A stretch of DNA of 64,000 nt. Source: Myrica gale (lineage: Eukaryota; Streptophyta; Magnoliopsida; Fagales; Myricaceae). Of the stretch, positions 35,235 to 46,860 are shown in pieces (within the stretch, counting starts at the first letter, position 1; every line of letters begins with the position of its first letter). Location: NCBI GenBank assembly GCA_963930655.1, contig OZ005601.1, positions 26,722,921-26,786,920 on the forward strand, in the 5' to 3' direction. The position numbers and the translations under genes are program-made. The notes under the pieces are model-generated. The model did not search any database and was not told the DNA's origin. It was given only the letters and a program-made list of their open reading frames with translations.

Positions 35235-36959
35235 CGATAACGTCAAACGAGGATGCTATCAAACTCCTTAGCAAACGCGATCGAGCTATGAGTTCGAGAT
35301 CTTTTTGTCCCGCTCTTCTTGACTAAAATTTACTCTCTTTTTTTGGTAAAGCAACTAAATTTGTTTTTCGATATTTCTTTGATTAATTGATTCTGAAGCA
35401 TTTCTATTCCAGCATAATTATCTCTTTTCACTTATTTTTGAATTCTTTGTTTTAGCGGTAGGGACTGTTATTAACTTATTGTCACGGCTGATAGCTCAAT
35501 AACAGTGAGGACAAATCTTCACTTCTGTATGAATTATATTCATGGCCGAAATAGTTTGAATCTTAACACTTGTGACAAAGCTTGTAAGTATTGATTTTGA
35601 TATTTAAATTGTAATGTCAATTTGAAGCGTCTGTGTGTTTGCAGGACAGATGGAGGGGAGGGGGGTGGGGCACCCGCCTCCAAAGATTTTGAAAAGTGTA
35701 CCACTCTACTAGTACTATTATACTAATTTTTGACAAAATATATTTTTATTCTCTAAAAAAATCTAAAAATGTGTCCTCAAAATCTTTTTTATTCTCTTGA
35801 AAATTTAAAATACAAATTTTGGTCTTGAATATTAAAAAATAGCCTATTATTTTTAATTTGCACAAATTATAAAAAAAACATTTAATAGGATTAAAAAAAT
35901 TTGAGATTAATTTTGGAATTTTTCTTAAGACTCTAATTTTTAAATAGTAAAAAATTCTACAAGTTAAAAATATATTTATTTTAAAAATATAAAATACGAT
36001 TGTTCTCTTCTTTTACTATTTTCAAACTCTTTTTTGTTTATATCTACTTTGTATTATATCTACGAGTGTCTTTACAACATACTCAATTTTTAACTAATAT
36101 AACGTGTGCTATATATTCTTAAATTAAGAAAACTCTTTGAGAATAGTTTTCATATTCTGAGTTGTATTTTTTTAAACATTTTTTATAAATTCCTAACTCC
36201 GCCATTGAGTGCACGGAGTTTACTATTACATTCTCAGTTCGGTCTATCTTCCAAATGAATTAGCTAGGTCTGTGCGTACCCAATTTACAAGTCAGGTGAA
36301 CCAGCTTCTCATGATAAGTACACAAAAAACAAATTGGCCTTCTTTGAAAAATAAAAGTTTACATCTGTTAAGATTTATTTTTCCACTTGTAAGTGTTTAT
36401 GACTTAGCCAAACAGGCAGCCATTAAAATTGCTTCGATAACTTTAAGTGAGTTTTGAGGATTCAACCATCGTTTAGTTTGGGTCAAAATTATTTCTGTCA
36501 TTGAAATGAGGCTGACAAAGTTATGGTTATGCAGCCCTATTTTTCAGGCCTTCCTGCATGGATTTCCGGCAATGGCCGACAAAGTGAATTTCGGGTTGTG
36601 CAACCCTACTTTTCAGGTCTTCATGCGTGTATTGCATTCTGTTTTCCTGAAGTTTGAAGAATTGTTCTTACGGCCACGTACGATGTATTCTATCTAACCT
36701 TCCGCTTGAAAAGTGCATCTGAAAGTTTGACAATGAACTTCTATCTGACCTTCCCTTTGAAAAGTCCTTACTAATTATGCATGGCACGCTGAAACGACGA
36801 AGAATCAGAAAGAGAAGAGGAATGGGGAATCTTATTAGGTACCTTCAAAACAAAAGAAAACGCCTTGATGAAAAGACACAAGCTATGATTAAAAGTAGGA
36901 CGACAACTTAACTTCAACGAGAGGGGATTCTATTCGTCATATAAAGTTGTCGGGGAATC
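35235..36959. other. Intergenic, no gene recognised
   Basis: AT-rich. A possible hAT-like repeat spans about 35645-36210 (CTCCGCC near the right end, G-rich left end) without a clear TSD. Around 36510-36630 a ~68-bp unit (GC.GACAAAGT... CAGCCCTA.TTTTCAGG) occurs twice in tandem with divergence. Confidence 0.45.
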
Positions 36960-38110
36960 AACACCTAGTATCTCAAATTACTTGCATCTGCCGAAATAGT
37001 CATAACAATTAGTTATGTAGAATGAGATTGTAAAATAAGATCGTTTTCTTGTGAATTATGAGCAGGACGTCTGAGATTAGATCCAAATAAATACAAATTA
37101 ATAGCAAAGAACACTCGTATCATGAGGAATCTAATTAAAAATCTAAAATAATTAATGTGTATGAGTTTTGACTAATTTAATTCAAAAAATCGACTGTATC
37201 TTTCTCTCTTTAATTCAGTGGTGTACTCTATTTTCTCCACTTCCTCTCTCTCATCTCTTGTGTATTCAAACTCTTTAGAGTTAAAAGTTAAAATCCTATA
37301 AGGCTTTAAGCCTTAAAAAAAGACCACACTTCCACTTGCCACCACATGTAAGGAATTAATCTAACAAATCTCTTCATTCCAACTAGGGCTGTCCACCGGA
37401 TCGGCCGGACCGAACCGAGACCGGTATATTTCGGTCCGGTTCCGGGTTATCCATGTGGAAAACTGGACTTAGACCGCAGTATACCTCTCTAAACCGGCCA
37501 AAACCGGAAATTGGCCAAAAATTGCATGGTCCAAACCCAAAATCGGCCCAAAATAGCATGACCCAACCCAAAACTGGCCCAAAATGGCATGACCCAAACC
37601 GACTCAAAACCGACCCAGACCAAACCGGTGAAACCGGGGACCGGACCGGACCGGTAGAATGATCGTTCCGGTCCGGTCTATATACTTCATAATATGACCG
37701 GTTAGGCCGGCCGAACCGGACCGAACCGGCCAATGGACAGCCCTAATTCTGACTATGTGGATGGAATCGTAATTCCAACAATCGAACAACAAACTTCAAG
37801 CTTTTTCTTTGATATTGTCTTCGTCAACATGCCAGAACCATTATCATCAGTATGAATATTCTTAAATTCCAATAACTTAATTATCGTTTAACGCATTTCT
37901 AATCCAATGATATCGAATATGAATGTGCTTTGATCTTGTATGAAAATTGAAATTCTTAGCAAGATGAATAACACTCCGACCATCACAAAATAACACATAC
38001 CTTTATTGCTTGAAACCAAGTTCTCTTATGAACTTCTTTACCAATAACAACTCTTTAGTCGATTCTGTAGCTACAATAAACTCTGCATTTATCGTAGAAA
38101 GGGCAATACA
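36960..38110 (-). mobile_element. Copia relic: RNase H end plus LTR
   Basis: On the minus strand 38100-37850 reads ALSTINAEFIVATESTKELL, then RELGFKQ, YVLFCDGRSVIHLAKNFNFH and RSKHIHIRYHWIRNA, the copia RNase H domain with a stop and changes. It continues as MLTKTISKKKLEVC near 37830-37790, the usual copia C-terminus. A hAT-like MITE is inserted after this (37384-37745). Beyond it the minus strand shows a purine-rich tract and TGTTAGATTAATTCC (from 37365), a typical copia LTR start; the far LTR end is not resolved. Everything upstream of RNase H is missing. Confidence 0.7.
37384..37745. mobile_element. hAT-like MITE (CCGGTCC-rich)
   Basis: 362 bp with perfect 12-bp inverted ends TAGGGCTGTCCA...TGGACAGCCCTA and long inner complementarity made of ACCGGACCGG-type motifs. 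The flanks ATTCCAAC and ATTCTGAC would be an 8-bp TSD with two mismatches, as expected for an old hAT insertion. It sits inside the copia relic. Open frames across it reflect the repeat composition. Confidence 0.72.
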
Positions 38111-39909
38111 CTGCAATAAGTACTTACGGGAAAAAAAATTTAGCAGCATTTGTTAAAATGGGATGAAAACGCTGAGAAAAAATATAAAATAAAGAAGACA
38201 ATTCTTCACAAAAGAATCGGGCTCCACAAATTGGCTCAATAAAAAAAACAAGGACGAGATTACTTTATGATGGGGGTGTAGTTGGTCTCGACCTTGAAAT
38301 TCGAATCTAAAGCGATGTTAGTTTTATAAAAAATTATAAGATTTTTTTATAGATTGGGAATATAGATTGGAGTTTTATATATTTTTGTGTAAAAATTAGA
38401 AAAAAATTTAAAAAAATTTAATTTTTATTAAAATTTATAAAAAGGTATAGAGATAATTTGATATAATTTTTTAATAAAAAATTTATCATTTTAATCCTTT
38501 TATATCACCTTTTACTTTTTTAATTCTTATATTTCAATTTTAAAATTTTGTTCCTTCCTACGTGCTAATCTCTCTAGCGTTGACGTTTCAATTGTGCGCC
38601 TCAGAAGCCGTAGATTGTCGAACTTGGGGGCTAACTTTAGCTTCTTTTAGATTCCCTCGAGAACTATGCCGCTGCCCCATGTAAAGAGGTTTGCTATAGT
38701 CAACTCTTTGGCATTAATCGAAGAAAGATTTACAGTGAGGTGACGTGGATTCATAGTACGCACAGACACATTTTGATGACATGGCTAGTTGCCCTTAAAG
38801 AGAAAGACGGAATCTTGAAAACAATTTTCTTAATAAAAAAAGTATTGGAAGTCGGTAAAAAATATGGAAAGGAAGGATCACTATCTCTGCAATTTGATGC
38901 CTGAATTGCACCGTGCAATTTACAAAGAGACAAACACAATAGGTGGACCCTACACCATTTAATGCTACTCATATAAATTTTTGGACAGCATGAGCCTTAC
39001 AATAAGATCCGTGTCTATTTCTCTTCGAATTGCACCGTGTAATTCGGGCAATAAATTGCAAAAAATCTCATCCGGAGAGAATATTTGTTAGAATTTTTTT
39101 TAAAAATGTATTAAAATTTTTGTGAAAAGTTATTTAACTTTATATTAAATGTATTAGTGTTTGTGTAATATTTTTTTTGATGTTTTAATATTTGTTTTGT
39201 AAATTTGTTGTATTCGTTGTTTTATAATACTCTTACAAACTAACATGCCCAACGACTTTCTCACTTCACAAATGTTTCAGAATAGAGATCAAAACCAACA
39301 CTGTTAGATGAAGAGAAATATATATAACCTGGTTGATTTTGTGGTGAACAGGTAGTTGACTGTATCTGTTCTCCGGCCGGAAGTAGTTCAACCTCAGAAG
39401 AAAGTTGGTTCGATAACGTGGAGGTCAGTTGGGATTCCCGAGGCTGGGCCCGGTTTCTCCGTTACTTTTCAAACCCTGGGGTCCCCTGGCTCCAACCTTC
39501 TGGGTTCTGGCCATATATAAGGCAAGTGTCGGGTTGAGCCTTCGGTTATATATGAACTCGTACGACATCTCAATGACCTCGCATGCAGCCAATTTATGCC
39601 AAGGTTTCGAAACCCCACTTGCGCATTAAATTTTAAAAAAAAATCAAGAAAATATAAATAAAAAAAATTTCTCTCTATACAACTTTCGGTTGGCCTCGTT
39701 ACTCATAAATATTCAATAGAAAATTCAACTAAAAAATCTTTTACAATAATACAATAAGTTGAAAAAAATTAAATCCAATCACCTCCAATTAGAAAATATA
39801 AAGAAATATATATATAGCTGCTTCTTCCCTAGCCTCCCCACGAATCAAGAAATGAATAGTACTGTACAGAAGCATGCCTCTTAATTTAAAAGAACCTCTG
39901 TTCATACAA
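38111..39909. other. Intergenic, no gene recognised
   Basis: AT-rich. The segment 39320-39415 (GTTGATTTTGTGGTGAACAGG, then GTTGACTGTATCTGTTCTCCGG) clearly resembles 10890-10985 (GTTGATTTTGTTCTGAACAGG, then GTTGACTGTATATTGGTTCTCC), so the two loci share an unidentified repeat or duplicated segment. AT-rich MITE-like sequence lies at about 39080-39250. Confidence 0.45.
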
Positions 39910-40599
39910 CACTACAAAAAAAAGGACCTATAGCAGCGGCATAGGTCAAAAAAACCGCTGCTATACGTTATAGCAGCGGTTTTTTAGCGGCGGTCTATAG
40001 CTCCGTCGGCATAGATCTATCGCGGCGGTTTGGGTGACCGCTGGTGAAGACCTCGGGTCTATAGCGGCGGTCAGTGACCGCCGCTACAGACCAAATATGA
40101 CCGCTGCTATAGGTCTATAGTGGCGGTCAGGTTCAGCCTATAGCCGCGGTAATGGACTAAGCCTCACAAAAAATCTCATTTAAAACTGTAAAACACTTTT
40201 CATTTAATCGGGTCGAGATACTATTCCGGTAAAAAAGAATGTTTCCCAATTTCGGATAAAAAAATGACCCTCGATTCTTAAAGTTTTATATTCCTTCTGG
40301 CTTCTCTAACATGTGTTGATCATCTTTTGAAAGAAATAGAATAGCTCCTCTAAGGATTTTAACCACTGGGATTCAACATTGATTTCCAATTTAACTATTG
40401 CAATGAAAATACCATTTTGACGTGTACCACAGCACAAGTAGTGGACGAGCTACGCCTAGCCCCAATATAGCACACACTGGATGGGGGTGTAGCAAGATCT
40501 AGGTAACTTTGGTCAAACCAAATTCATTTAAAATATATACATAAATATATCATAGATACAGATAGGGGTGTGTAGAGAGAGAGAGAGAGAGCAGGCTAC

Positions 40600-41240
40600 C
40601 TCATGATGTATTTGAGCTACAAGAGATCCTTCTTTGAGTTCAAGATTCGGAATCAAATATTTAATGGCATCTGCCCGCTGAAGATTCTCCAAGCAGTTTG
40701 GATCAGTTGATAAATGATTGATGCAATTCAGTATCTATAGAATGATAACAAAAAAAAAAGCAGCAATATTAGAGGCACAGTAAGGTATTCTACAATGACT
40801 ATAAACATATCCACATATATTGCAGAAACAGAGGAGATTTCTTTACAGACCTTTAAAAGAATAGGAGGCTCTACCCTATTGAACATCTGGAAAAGACGGC
40901 TTAGCAAGCTTTGGCTACACATGTAAGATTTCACATTTGTATCTGCTCGGGAAAACTCAAGCAGAAGATCAGCGACCTTTTCTAGGTACTCCCTGGCAAC
41001 ATCTGCATTCAATGTTGAAACCATGTGGGATAGTAACCCAGAGGATGTTGCACTCCCAGGTATAGCATTTAGAACACCGGAACCAGACAGCACACCCGAT
41101 GCTGTCTGAGATACAATCCCACATGTTGCAGCAGCTCCCTCATTGGATGCCATCAGTCCACCCCTCTTACTCACTGTTTTATGTGAAACTCTAGCATTAG
41201 AGTCGAGATTTTCATTTTCTCTTCCACGTTGAGAAACATC
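40600..41240 (-). pseudogene. Captured MAP3K-epsilon kinase fragment (with introns)
   Basis: Two exons on the minus strand. The first (about 41240-40851) reads ASGVLSGSGVLNAIPGSATS, then LLSHMVSTLNADVAREYLEK, YMCSQSLLSRLFQMFNRVE and PPILLK. It ends at a GT donor (40850), and an AG acceptor leads to the second exon (40734-40600), which reads LNCINHLSTDPNCLENLQRA, then YLIPNLELKEGSLVAQIHHE and ends at a GT donor. From memory this is the armadillo-like region C-terminal to the kinase domain of plant MAP3K epsilon (MAPKKK6/7). The intron is kept, so the capture was at DNA level. The kinase domain is absent, so no kinase activity can be expected. Confidence 0.85.
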
Positions 41241-42399
41241 TGTAAAACCATGAACAAATTATTCTCCATGGAAATATTGAAGATACTAGAACCAAGTTGA
41301 GAATTACTGCTACTACCGCCACCATAAAAAGAGGGAGGAAAAAGATGGCTTGACAGTATCTCTTGGGAGATAAGTGCACAAGAAAGGAGACATTCTTTTT
41401 TTTTGATAAGTACAAGAAAGGAGACATTCGTATAGCTTGTAAAATATATCACAACGGATCTTGTGTCACAAAGGCACTTATCTCTGGGAGATATTCCCAG
41501 TTATTGCTTATTGAGGATGAAGTAATGTAATGTTCTCCTTTGCTCCAAAAAAACAGTGCATAAGGGAGAAGAGATGACAAAACAGCTTTCTGAGTTCAGA
41601 TACTAACAGGACATTGGAAAGAGTGCTATATGCCATAGAATGTCCACACAGAAAACACTTTGCAGATGATACATCCACATAGAACTCACTTCCAAATAAT
41701 AATCGACATACTCAGCAGGATAACTCCTAGGGACACAGGCTATATAATTCCCCAAGGAAAATAAATTCTTGAAGCAACATTGAGAACAAATCAGACAATA
41801 AATTCAATAAAGAATTAATACTCTGAAAAACTGTGCTGATGTAACCCAACTTAGAATAAAATAGATTTTAGCTTCGGAAACAAACCTTAAGAAGGATATA
41901 AGGCAAGTGGCACTGAACAAAATGGCTCCTGCATAAGGCTGCATACATATAAAACTCACTAATTATAGCATCTCAGAGCTTAAGAGATTTTGAAGGATAC
42001 TAATTGTAAACAATATTGTGAAAAGAGTCTTTCACCAGGAATAAACTGCAGTCCCAACTGCAGTCAAACTTATCATAGTCATGTAGTACTATAAGAATCA
42101 CATTTCTTCTCCAGCATATAATACATGAAAAGACTCCATTTTGGCATCTAGTACACCAGCATATAATTATGGTCGAAAGCAATTCCTTCAGTTCAAAAGA
42201 TGACTTCTCTTTTTCAACAAATCTAACTTGGAACTGAGACTAAGTGACATACCTCGTCTGACGAAACCAGTGTGACTGGAGGACAATTATTTGCTGATTC
42301 TCTATAATCCCTACAGAAGAGAAAAACCATCAATTGCTGCAACATATACAAATGTAGAAGGCTGTAAGGGAAAATACAGCATTACATTAATTGCTTCCT

Positions 42400-42611
42400 T
42401 CTTCTAGCTTATCCTTGGTGTCGGAGAGGCTATGATACTGAGGAGCATACGAAACCTGCAGCCGATTTATGGGTTTTACTGTGATAAAAAAGAGAGCATC
42501 ATCGACACAATACAATCTATCACCTGGCGTTGCTGACCAGACGAAATTTGATCCATCGTCGCAGACGGTGTACACGCGTACTGCCGGAGGCTTGTCTTTG
42601 TATCGACCCAT
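42400..42611 (-). pseudogene. Captured RBM48 (RNA-binding protein 48) N-terminal fragment
   Basis: On the minus strand, starting at an ATG at 42611, the frame reads MGRYKDKPPAVRVYTVCD, then diverges, and later reads NRLQVSYAPQYHSLSDTKDK before stopping. From memory, plant RBM48, a minor-spliceosome-associated RRM protein, begins M.RY.DEPPAVRVYTVCDES and has NRLQVSYAP..ESLSDTKDKL at the end of its RRM. The RRM middle is lost or scrambled. A GA/CT-rich segment at 42640-42890 fits its captured 5' leader. Together with the MAP3K fragment it shows two different genes picked up by one transposon. Confidence 0.75.
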
Positions 42612-43929
42612 TTATGGGTTGTCGTCCTTCGTATGTTTCTGATTTCCAAACCCAAATTAACGAAGCCGCTCGTTGTGACTGACTCCCTAGCTGCACAAAT
42701 ATGTCCTGCAGGAGAGAGACTTGGGAAGAGAAAGGCCGGAGAGAGGGACAGAGAAGGAGAGAGAGAGAGCAGAGAGGGAGGGAGGGCTGTGCGGGGGGAA
42801 GGGGAAGGGATTTCCCGAACTAAGGCGCGCGCAGAGATTTTAAAGAAAAGGGAAGGGGAAGGGGAGGTGGTGGAACGGCAGCGTTTCACTTAAAAAAAAA
42901 CAATTTATTTGTAACTTTTTTATAATAATTTTATATTTTGTAGTTACATATTTTTAATAAATTAAAAGTAGTTGTAAATTATAATAATATCTGAAAATCT
43001 TTATACATAGTATATTATTTAATATTTTTTTATAACTAAGTAATAATTTTAATTAAAACAAGTTCATAGTAATAATTTATAATATTTATAATTTAAAAAT
43101 ATAAATTATCAGAACAATCATATAAATAACTTGGTGAACTCTATAGCGGCAGTAGATACCTGATTTCTAGCAGCGTTTTGAATAACCGCTACTAAAGGTA
43201 TACCTAAACGGTAAATGAAAGAAAATCATAACTAAAAATAGGTTTTTGAGAGGGAAAACAGCGGATTTAGGGCTCGAAACGGGGCGCACCAGAGTGTAGC
43301 TCAATGACCACAACGTGCGCGCCGAAAAGAGCTTTCCGAATTGGGGTCATGGGCACGAATCGGGTACTCGTAGCCAAAGTTATGACCAAAAAACCGACAC
43401 GTGCGCGAAAGACTGCCGCTATAGGTATAACAACTTCAATATTCATAACACTCTCTCTAATTTCATATTTTATTAAGTAGGTCTCTTAAAAAAAATTTAA
43501 AACATGTGAAAAAATAAAAATTATGTATAAAAAGGAATAAATAGTCAATAAAATAATTATTAACTTAAATAACACATAAAATTTTAATTTTCATATTTTT
43601 TCATTTTTTTACAATTACACTTATAGCGGCGGTCACTACAAAGACCGCCGCTATAGGTATACCTTACGCAGCGGTTTGTTTTAAAACCGCTGCTAAAGGT
43701 ACGAGATGCAGCGGCGGTCACTGTGACCGCCGCTGTAGACCCTCTTTCTATAGCAGCGGTCACACCCCTATAGCGGCGGTCAGTGACCGCCGCTACAGTT
43801 ACTCCCGCTAAAGACCCTCCTTTGGCGGCGGTTTGCAAAAAAATGCGACTACAGAGGTTTATAGCGGCGGTTTTTTGACCTATAGCAGCGGTTTCCTACC
43901 GCTGCTATATGTCCTTTTTTGTAGTGTTG

Positions 43930-44304
43930 ATATTACGCAAGAGATCTGCGAATAAAAAAGCCGAATTACACATTGCATGGAATTGGGTGCAAAGCAAGCA
44001 AATTGCATGGGGGACGATGGAGAGTTGAAGGCTTAAAAAATTGAATAACAATACGTTCTCACGCCACTTGATCTATAATGTGTTCTATGACTATCAGGTC
44101 GTTTGCTCGAACGGTGCAAATGGTACAATACCGGCAATGTAATAAAAGGTTGGAAAAGAGCTGAGACGTTATTATTCTTCTTCCAGTTTCTTGAATATTT
44201 CCCGAATTTGAACGAGCAGAACCAAATAATAAAACCTATGAGATGGAAGGATCTCTCTAAAATCCACATAAAGTAGTCGTTCTTTTTCTCACAAATCCTG
44301 CAAC
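43930..44304. other. Short intergenic spacer
   Basis: About 370 bp between the CACTA-type element and the hAT element. Nothing recognised. Confidence 0.5.
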
Positions 44305-44543
44305 TAGGGGTGTTCATCTTCTTCCTCTACCGGCGGAGCTCCGGCTCCAGTTTCGGCAAGCTGAGTTCCATAGCTTTGATCAGGAACGGAATCGGAGGTG
44401 ATTTTAGAATTTTTCTGGAGGCAAAACCAGAAGCAGAAGTTTTCGTCAGTTCAACGGAAAGTCGGTTCCGTTTGGTTTTTTTAACTAAATATTAAAATGG
44501 CGTCGTTCTATTTTAACTAAATAGAACGACGTCGATTAGTTGT

Positions 44544-44576
<33 letters not shown>

Positions 44577-45562
44577 CTATGGATCAAAACGATCCACGGT
44601 TTTTGAAAAAAAAAACCTAAGTCTCCCTCCCCTCTTCTTCGTGATTCACTCATCTCTCTCACTTTCTTCTCTTACTCTATCTCTCTCTCTTCTCTTACTC
44701 TCAGTCTCGCTCTCTCTCTCTCTATCTAAGTTCTATCTTCTCCGGCGTCGCATGTCAACGGTCAACCTCCGCTGCTCTCTCTATATGTCTCTCTCTCTAT
44801 CTCTTTGTCTCTCTCTGTCTCTATCACTAAGATATCTTCTTTAACAACCAAATCTGACTTTGTTTTTTTCTTTTTAGAATCATTGGGTTTCCTACAGTAC
44901 TAATTGTAGGCATCTGATAATTCTGGTTTTTATTCTATGCATATGATTTTTGTAAAATTTTAAAATAGTTAGAGGCATTGCTATGGTGAAATGATTGTGT
45001 CATGACCAGGCGTAAATTCTATTGCTATGGTATGCTTGCTTCCTTGGGGAAATAAGAGCAAATATTGATGCTTTTAATTTGTATTTGCAGCTTTATGGAT
45101 TCTTAAGAGAATTAATTGTATATAAAAATTTCAATTTTGTTGTGAATTTGTTAGCTAACCAAATGCATGGAACTACACATATGCTTACCAAGAATTTGAC
45201 TGGATGCATGTGTGATATTCTGTTATTTTAATGAATTAGCCCATGTGCAAATCTGTTATTTAAATGAATTAACCCATGTGTGAATCTGTTAGATGCCAAT
45301 TTGTGAATCTGTTATCGTATTGAATTAGCCCAAGTGTGATATTCTAGCTTCTATCTCCTTGTTATGAGATACAAAAAATGGAAAGCAAAAAGTCCGCTTT
45401 TGCTAAGTCCTTGTTAACATTCCAACATCCACTAGGTCCGCTTCTGCTAACTCTGACAAGAGTCGGAAGCGGATTCAGAATCCATTTTTGACGTCCACTA
45501 GTTAGCGGACCGAATGTCAGAATGTTAAATTCCGCTTCCAACATGTCTGCTATACACCCCTA
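44305..45562. mobile_element. Non-autonomous hAT element, 8-bp TSD
   Basis: 1258 bp with inverted ends TAGGGGTGTTCAT at the left and TACACCCCTA at the right, flanked by a perfect 8-bp direct repeat CCTGCAAC (44297-44304 and 45563-45570). An 8-bp TSD is typical of the hAT superfamily. Subterminal AGCGGA/TCCGCT motifs (45390-45540) are possible transposase sites. Inside are a TA microsatellite (44550-44577) and a TC-rich tract (44640-44830). I see no hAT transposase; a 69-codon frame at 45022-45231 is unrecognised. Confidence 0.9.
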
Positions 45563-45663
45563 CCTGCAACACAATAATAAAGCAGTTAGAAGAAAGAGGA
45601 TACTCAAAGTGGGAACCTTGAGTTGTCACTCGAGAGACATTAAGCAGGAATACAAGTAATGTG

Positions 45664-45940
45664 TGTTGGAAGAGGAATTTACAACATAAAGGGTGTAAGA
45701 CTTTAAGGTAGAGAAATTTTTGTGGACGAGGTAGTGTGGAGGAATATGGAAGAACACACTTCAATTTCTCAAAACTTGACGTTTTGGCTTGTATTGAATT
45801 GTACGAAATGGTAGGGCTCCACCCTTTTACATACGTTTACAAATTCAATCTTAGCCACACATTTCATCTAAAATATCTAGATATTTCTATGGTATTTTCT
45901 AGAGAGACTTCTAGATATTGATTACATTTTCTAGATATTT
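45664..45940 (-). repeat. Truncated 3' LTR of copia element
   Basis: Matches the R/U5 side of the 48680-49230 LTR (TGTTGGAAG.., GGAAGAACACACTTCAATTTC, GGTAGGGCTCCACC, CTTAGCCACACATTT) with many changes and stops at about 45940. The TATATAAA of the intact copy is changed here (TTTACATACG), and the heat-shock-element modules are missing. Confidence 0.85.
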
Positions 45941-46560
45941 TATCAATCTTATAGCTTCTAAAAGAGCAACAAGAGCAAATACCTCTTTGTATCAATGTCA
46001 GGGCGTTGCTTGTAGCCTTGCCGACCAATCGAGCTTTATATATTTCAACTTCTCTTTTGGCATTCTTCTTCGACTTGTACACCTATTTGACTCCAATTGC
46101 TCTTTTCCCTTCTGAAAGTGTTGTAAGCTCTCATGTATCATTCTTCTCTATGGCCTTGATTTCTTCATTCATGACATCTCTCCATCTTTTACTTTAAACT
46201 ACTTCTTCGAAGCCTATTGGTTGACAAGCACCAAAAAGACCAAAAAGAGTGAGGTCAATTTGATTTTATGTTACCTCATAGATTTCTTACAAGCTCCTTC
46301 TTCATCGAACTCAACATCTCTGCTTGAAATGATCTTCCCCTTGCTAGGATTATACAACTTGTAACCTTTGGAACGATGATTATATCCAATGAAGACATGC
46401 TTTTCACTTTTATTATCCAGGTTAGATCTTTTTTGATCTGGAACATGAGCAAATGCAATGCACCCAAACAGTCGTAGATGGGAGATATTTGGCTCCCTCC
46501 CACTTCATGCTTCTTGCAGTGTCTTGCATCATACACTTCTAGTCGAACACCGATTAACTA
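45941..46560 (-). pseudogene. Copia pol fragment: start of reverse transcriptase
   Basis: On the minus strand KNAKREVEIYKARLVGKA is followed, one frame off, by GYKQ and EVFALVALLEAIRLI, the first RT motif of copia elements. The frame ends at the junction with the 3' LTR. Upstream (46276-46536) lies a degraded linker between integrase and RT that includes an FGCIAFAH-like segment in another frame. Confidence 0.75.
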
Positions 46561-46860
46561 AATATACTGCACAATCAACATCTTTAGCCCAAAACTCCTT
46601 GGGCATATTTTTGCTTTTCAACATGTTGCGGGTCATATTAAGAATGAATCTGTTCTTTCTTTTAGCAGTACCATTATGTTATTGTGAGTATGGTACCGTC
46701 AATGGACGAAGGATCCCATTTTCTTCATAATACTTTTCAAAGTCTTTCAAGGTAAATTCTCCACCTCTATCAGATCTCATGCTTTTTATGTTGTAGGCAC
46801 TTTCCTCTTCATCAAGGTCCTAAAATTTCATAAAAGCCCCAATCACCTCTGATTTTTATT

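Larger units (their letters stand above)
39910..43926. mobile_element. CACTA-type element carrying two host gene fragments
   Basis: 4.0 kb with ~30-bp inverted ends: CACTACAAAAAAAAGGACC at the left and GGTCC-like TGTCCTTTTTTGTAGTG at the right, then AGCAGCGG motifs. Both subterminal regions (39935-40150 and 43620-43910) are packed with TATAGCGGCGGTC/GACCGCCGCTATA repeats in both orientations, probable transposase-binding arrays. The complementarity extends 3 bp beyond the CACTAC ends (CAA...TTG), and ATA then lies on both sides, so the TSD is ambiguous. It encodes no transposase. The interior carries intron-containing pieces of MAP3K-epsilon (40600-41240) and RBM48 (42400-42611), both on the minus strand. 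Confidence 0.82.

Noticed and set aside
37383-37792. Open frames rich in Arg/Pro/Ser (VRSGPTG-like)
   Set aside because: They lie entirely in the CCGGTCC-rich hAT-like MITE.
40728-41174. Native MAP3K gene on the minus strand
   Set aside because: Only two exons of the middle region exist, with no kinase domain, and they lie between transposon termini; capture is the better explanation.
42633-42893. Arg/Glu-rich open frame on the + strand
   Set aside because: It is the opposite strand of a CT-rich 5' leader-like segment upstream of the RBM48 fragment.
44641-44844. Ser/Leu-repeat open frame
   Set aside because: Product of a TC-rich simple repeat inside the hAT element.
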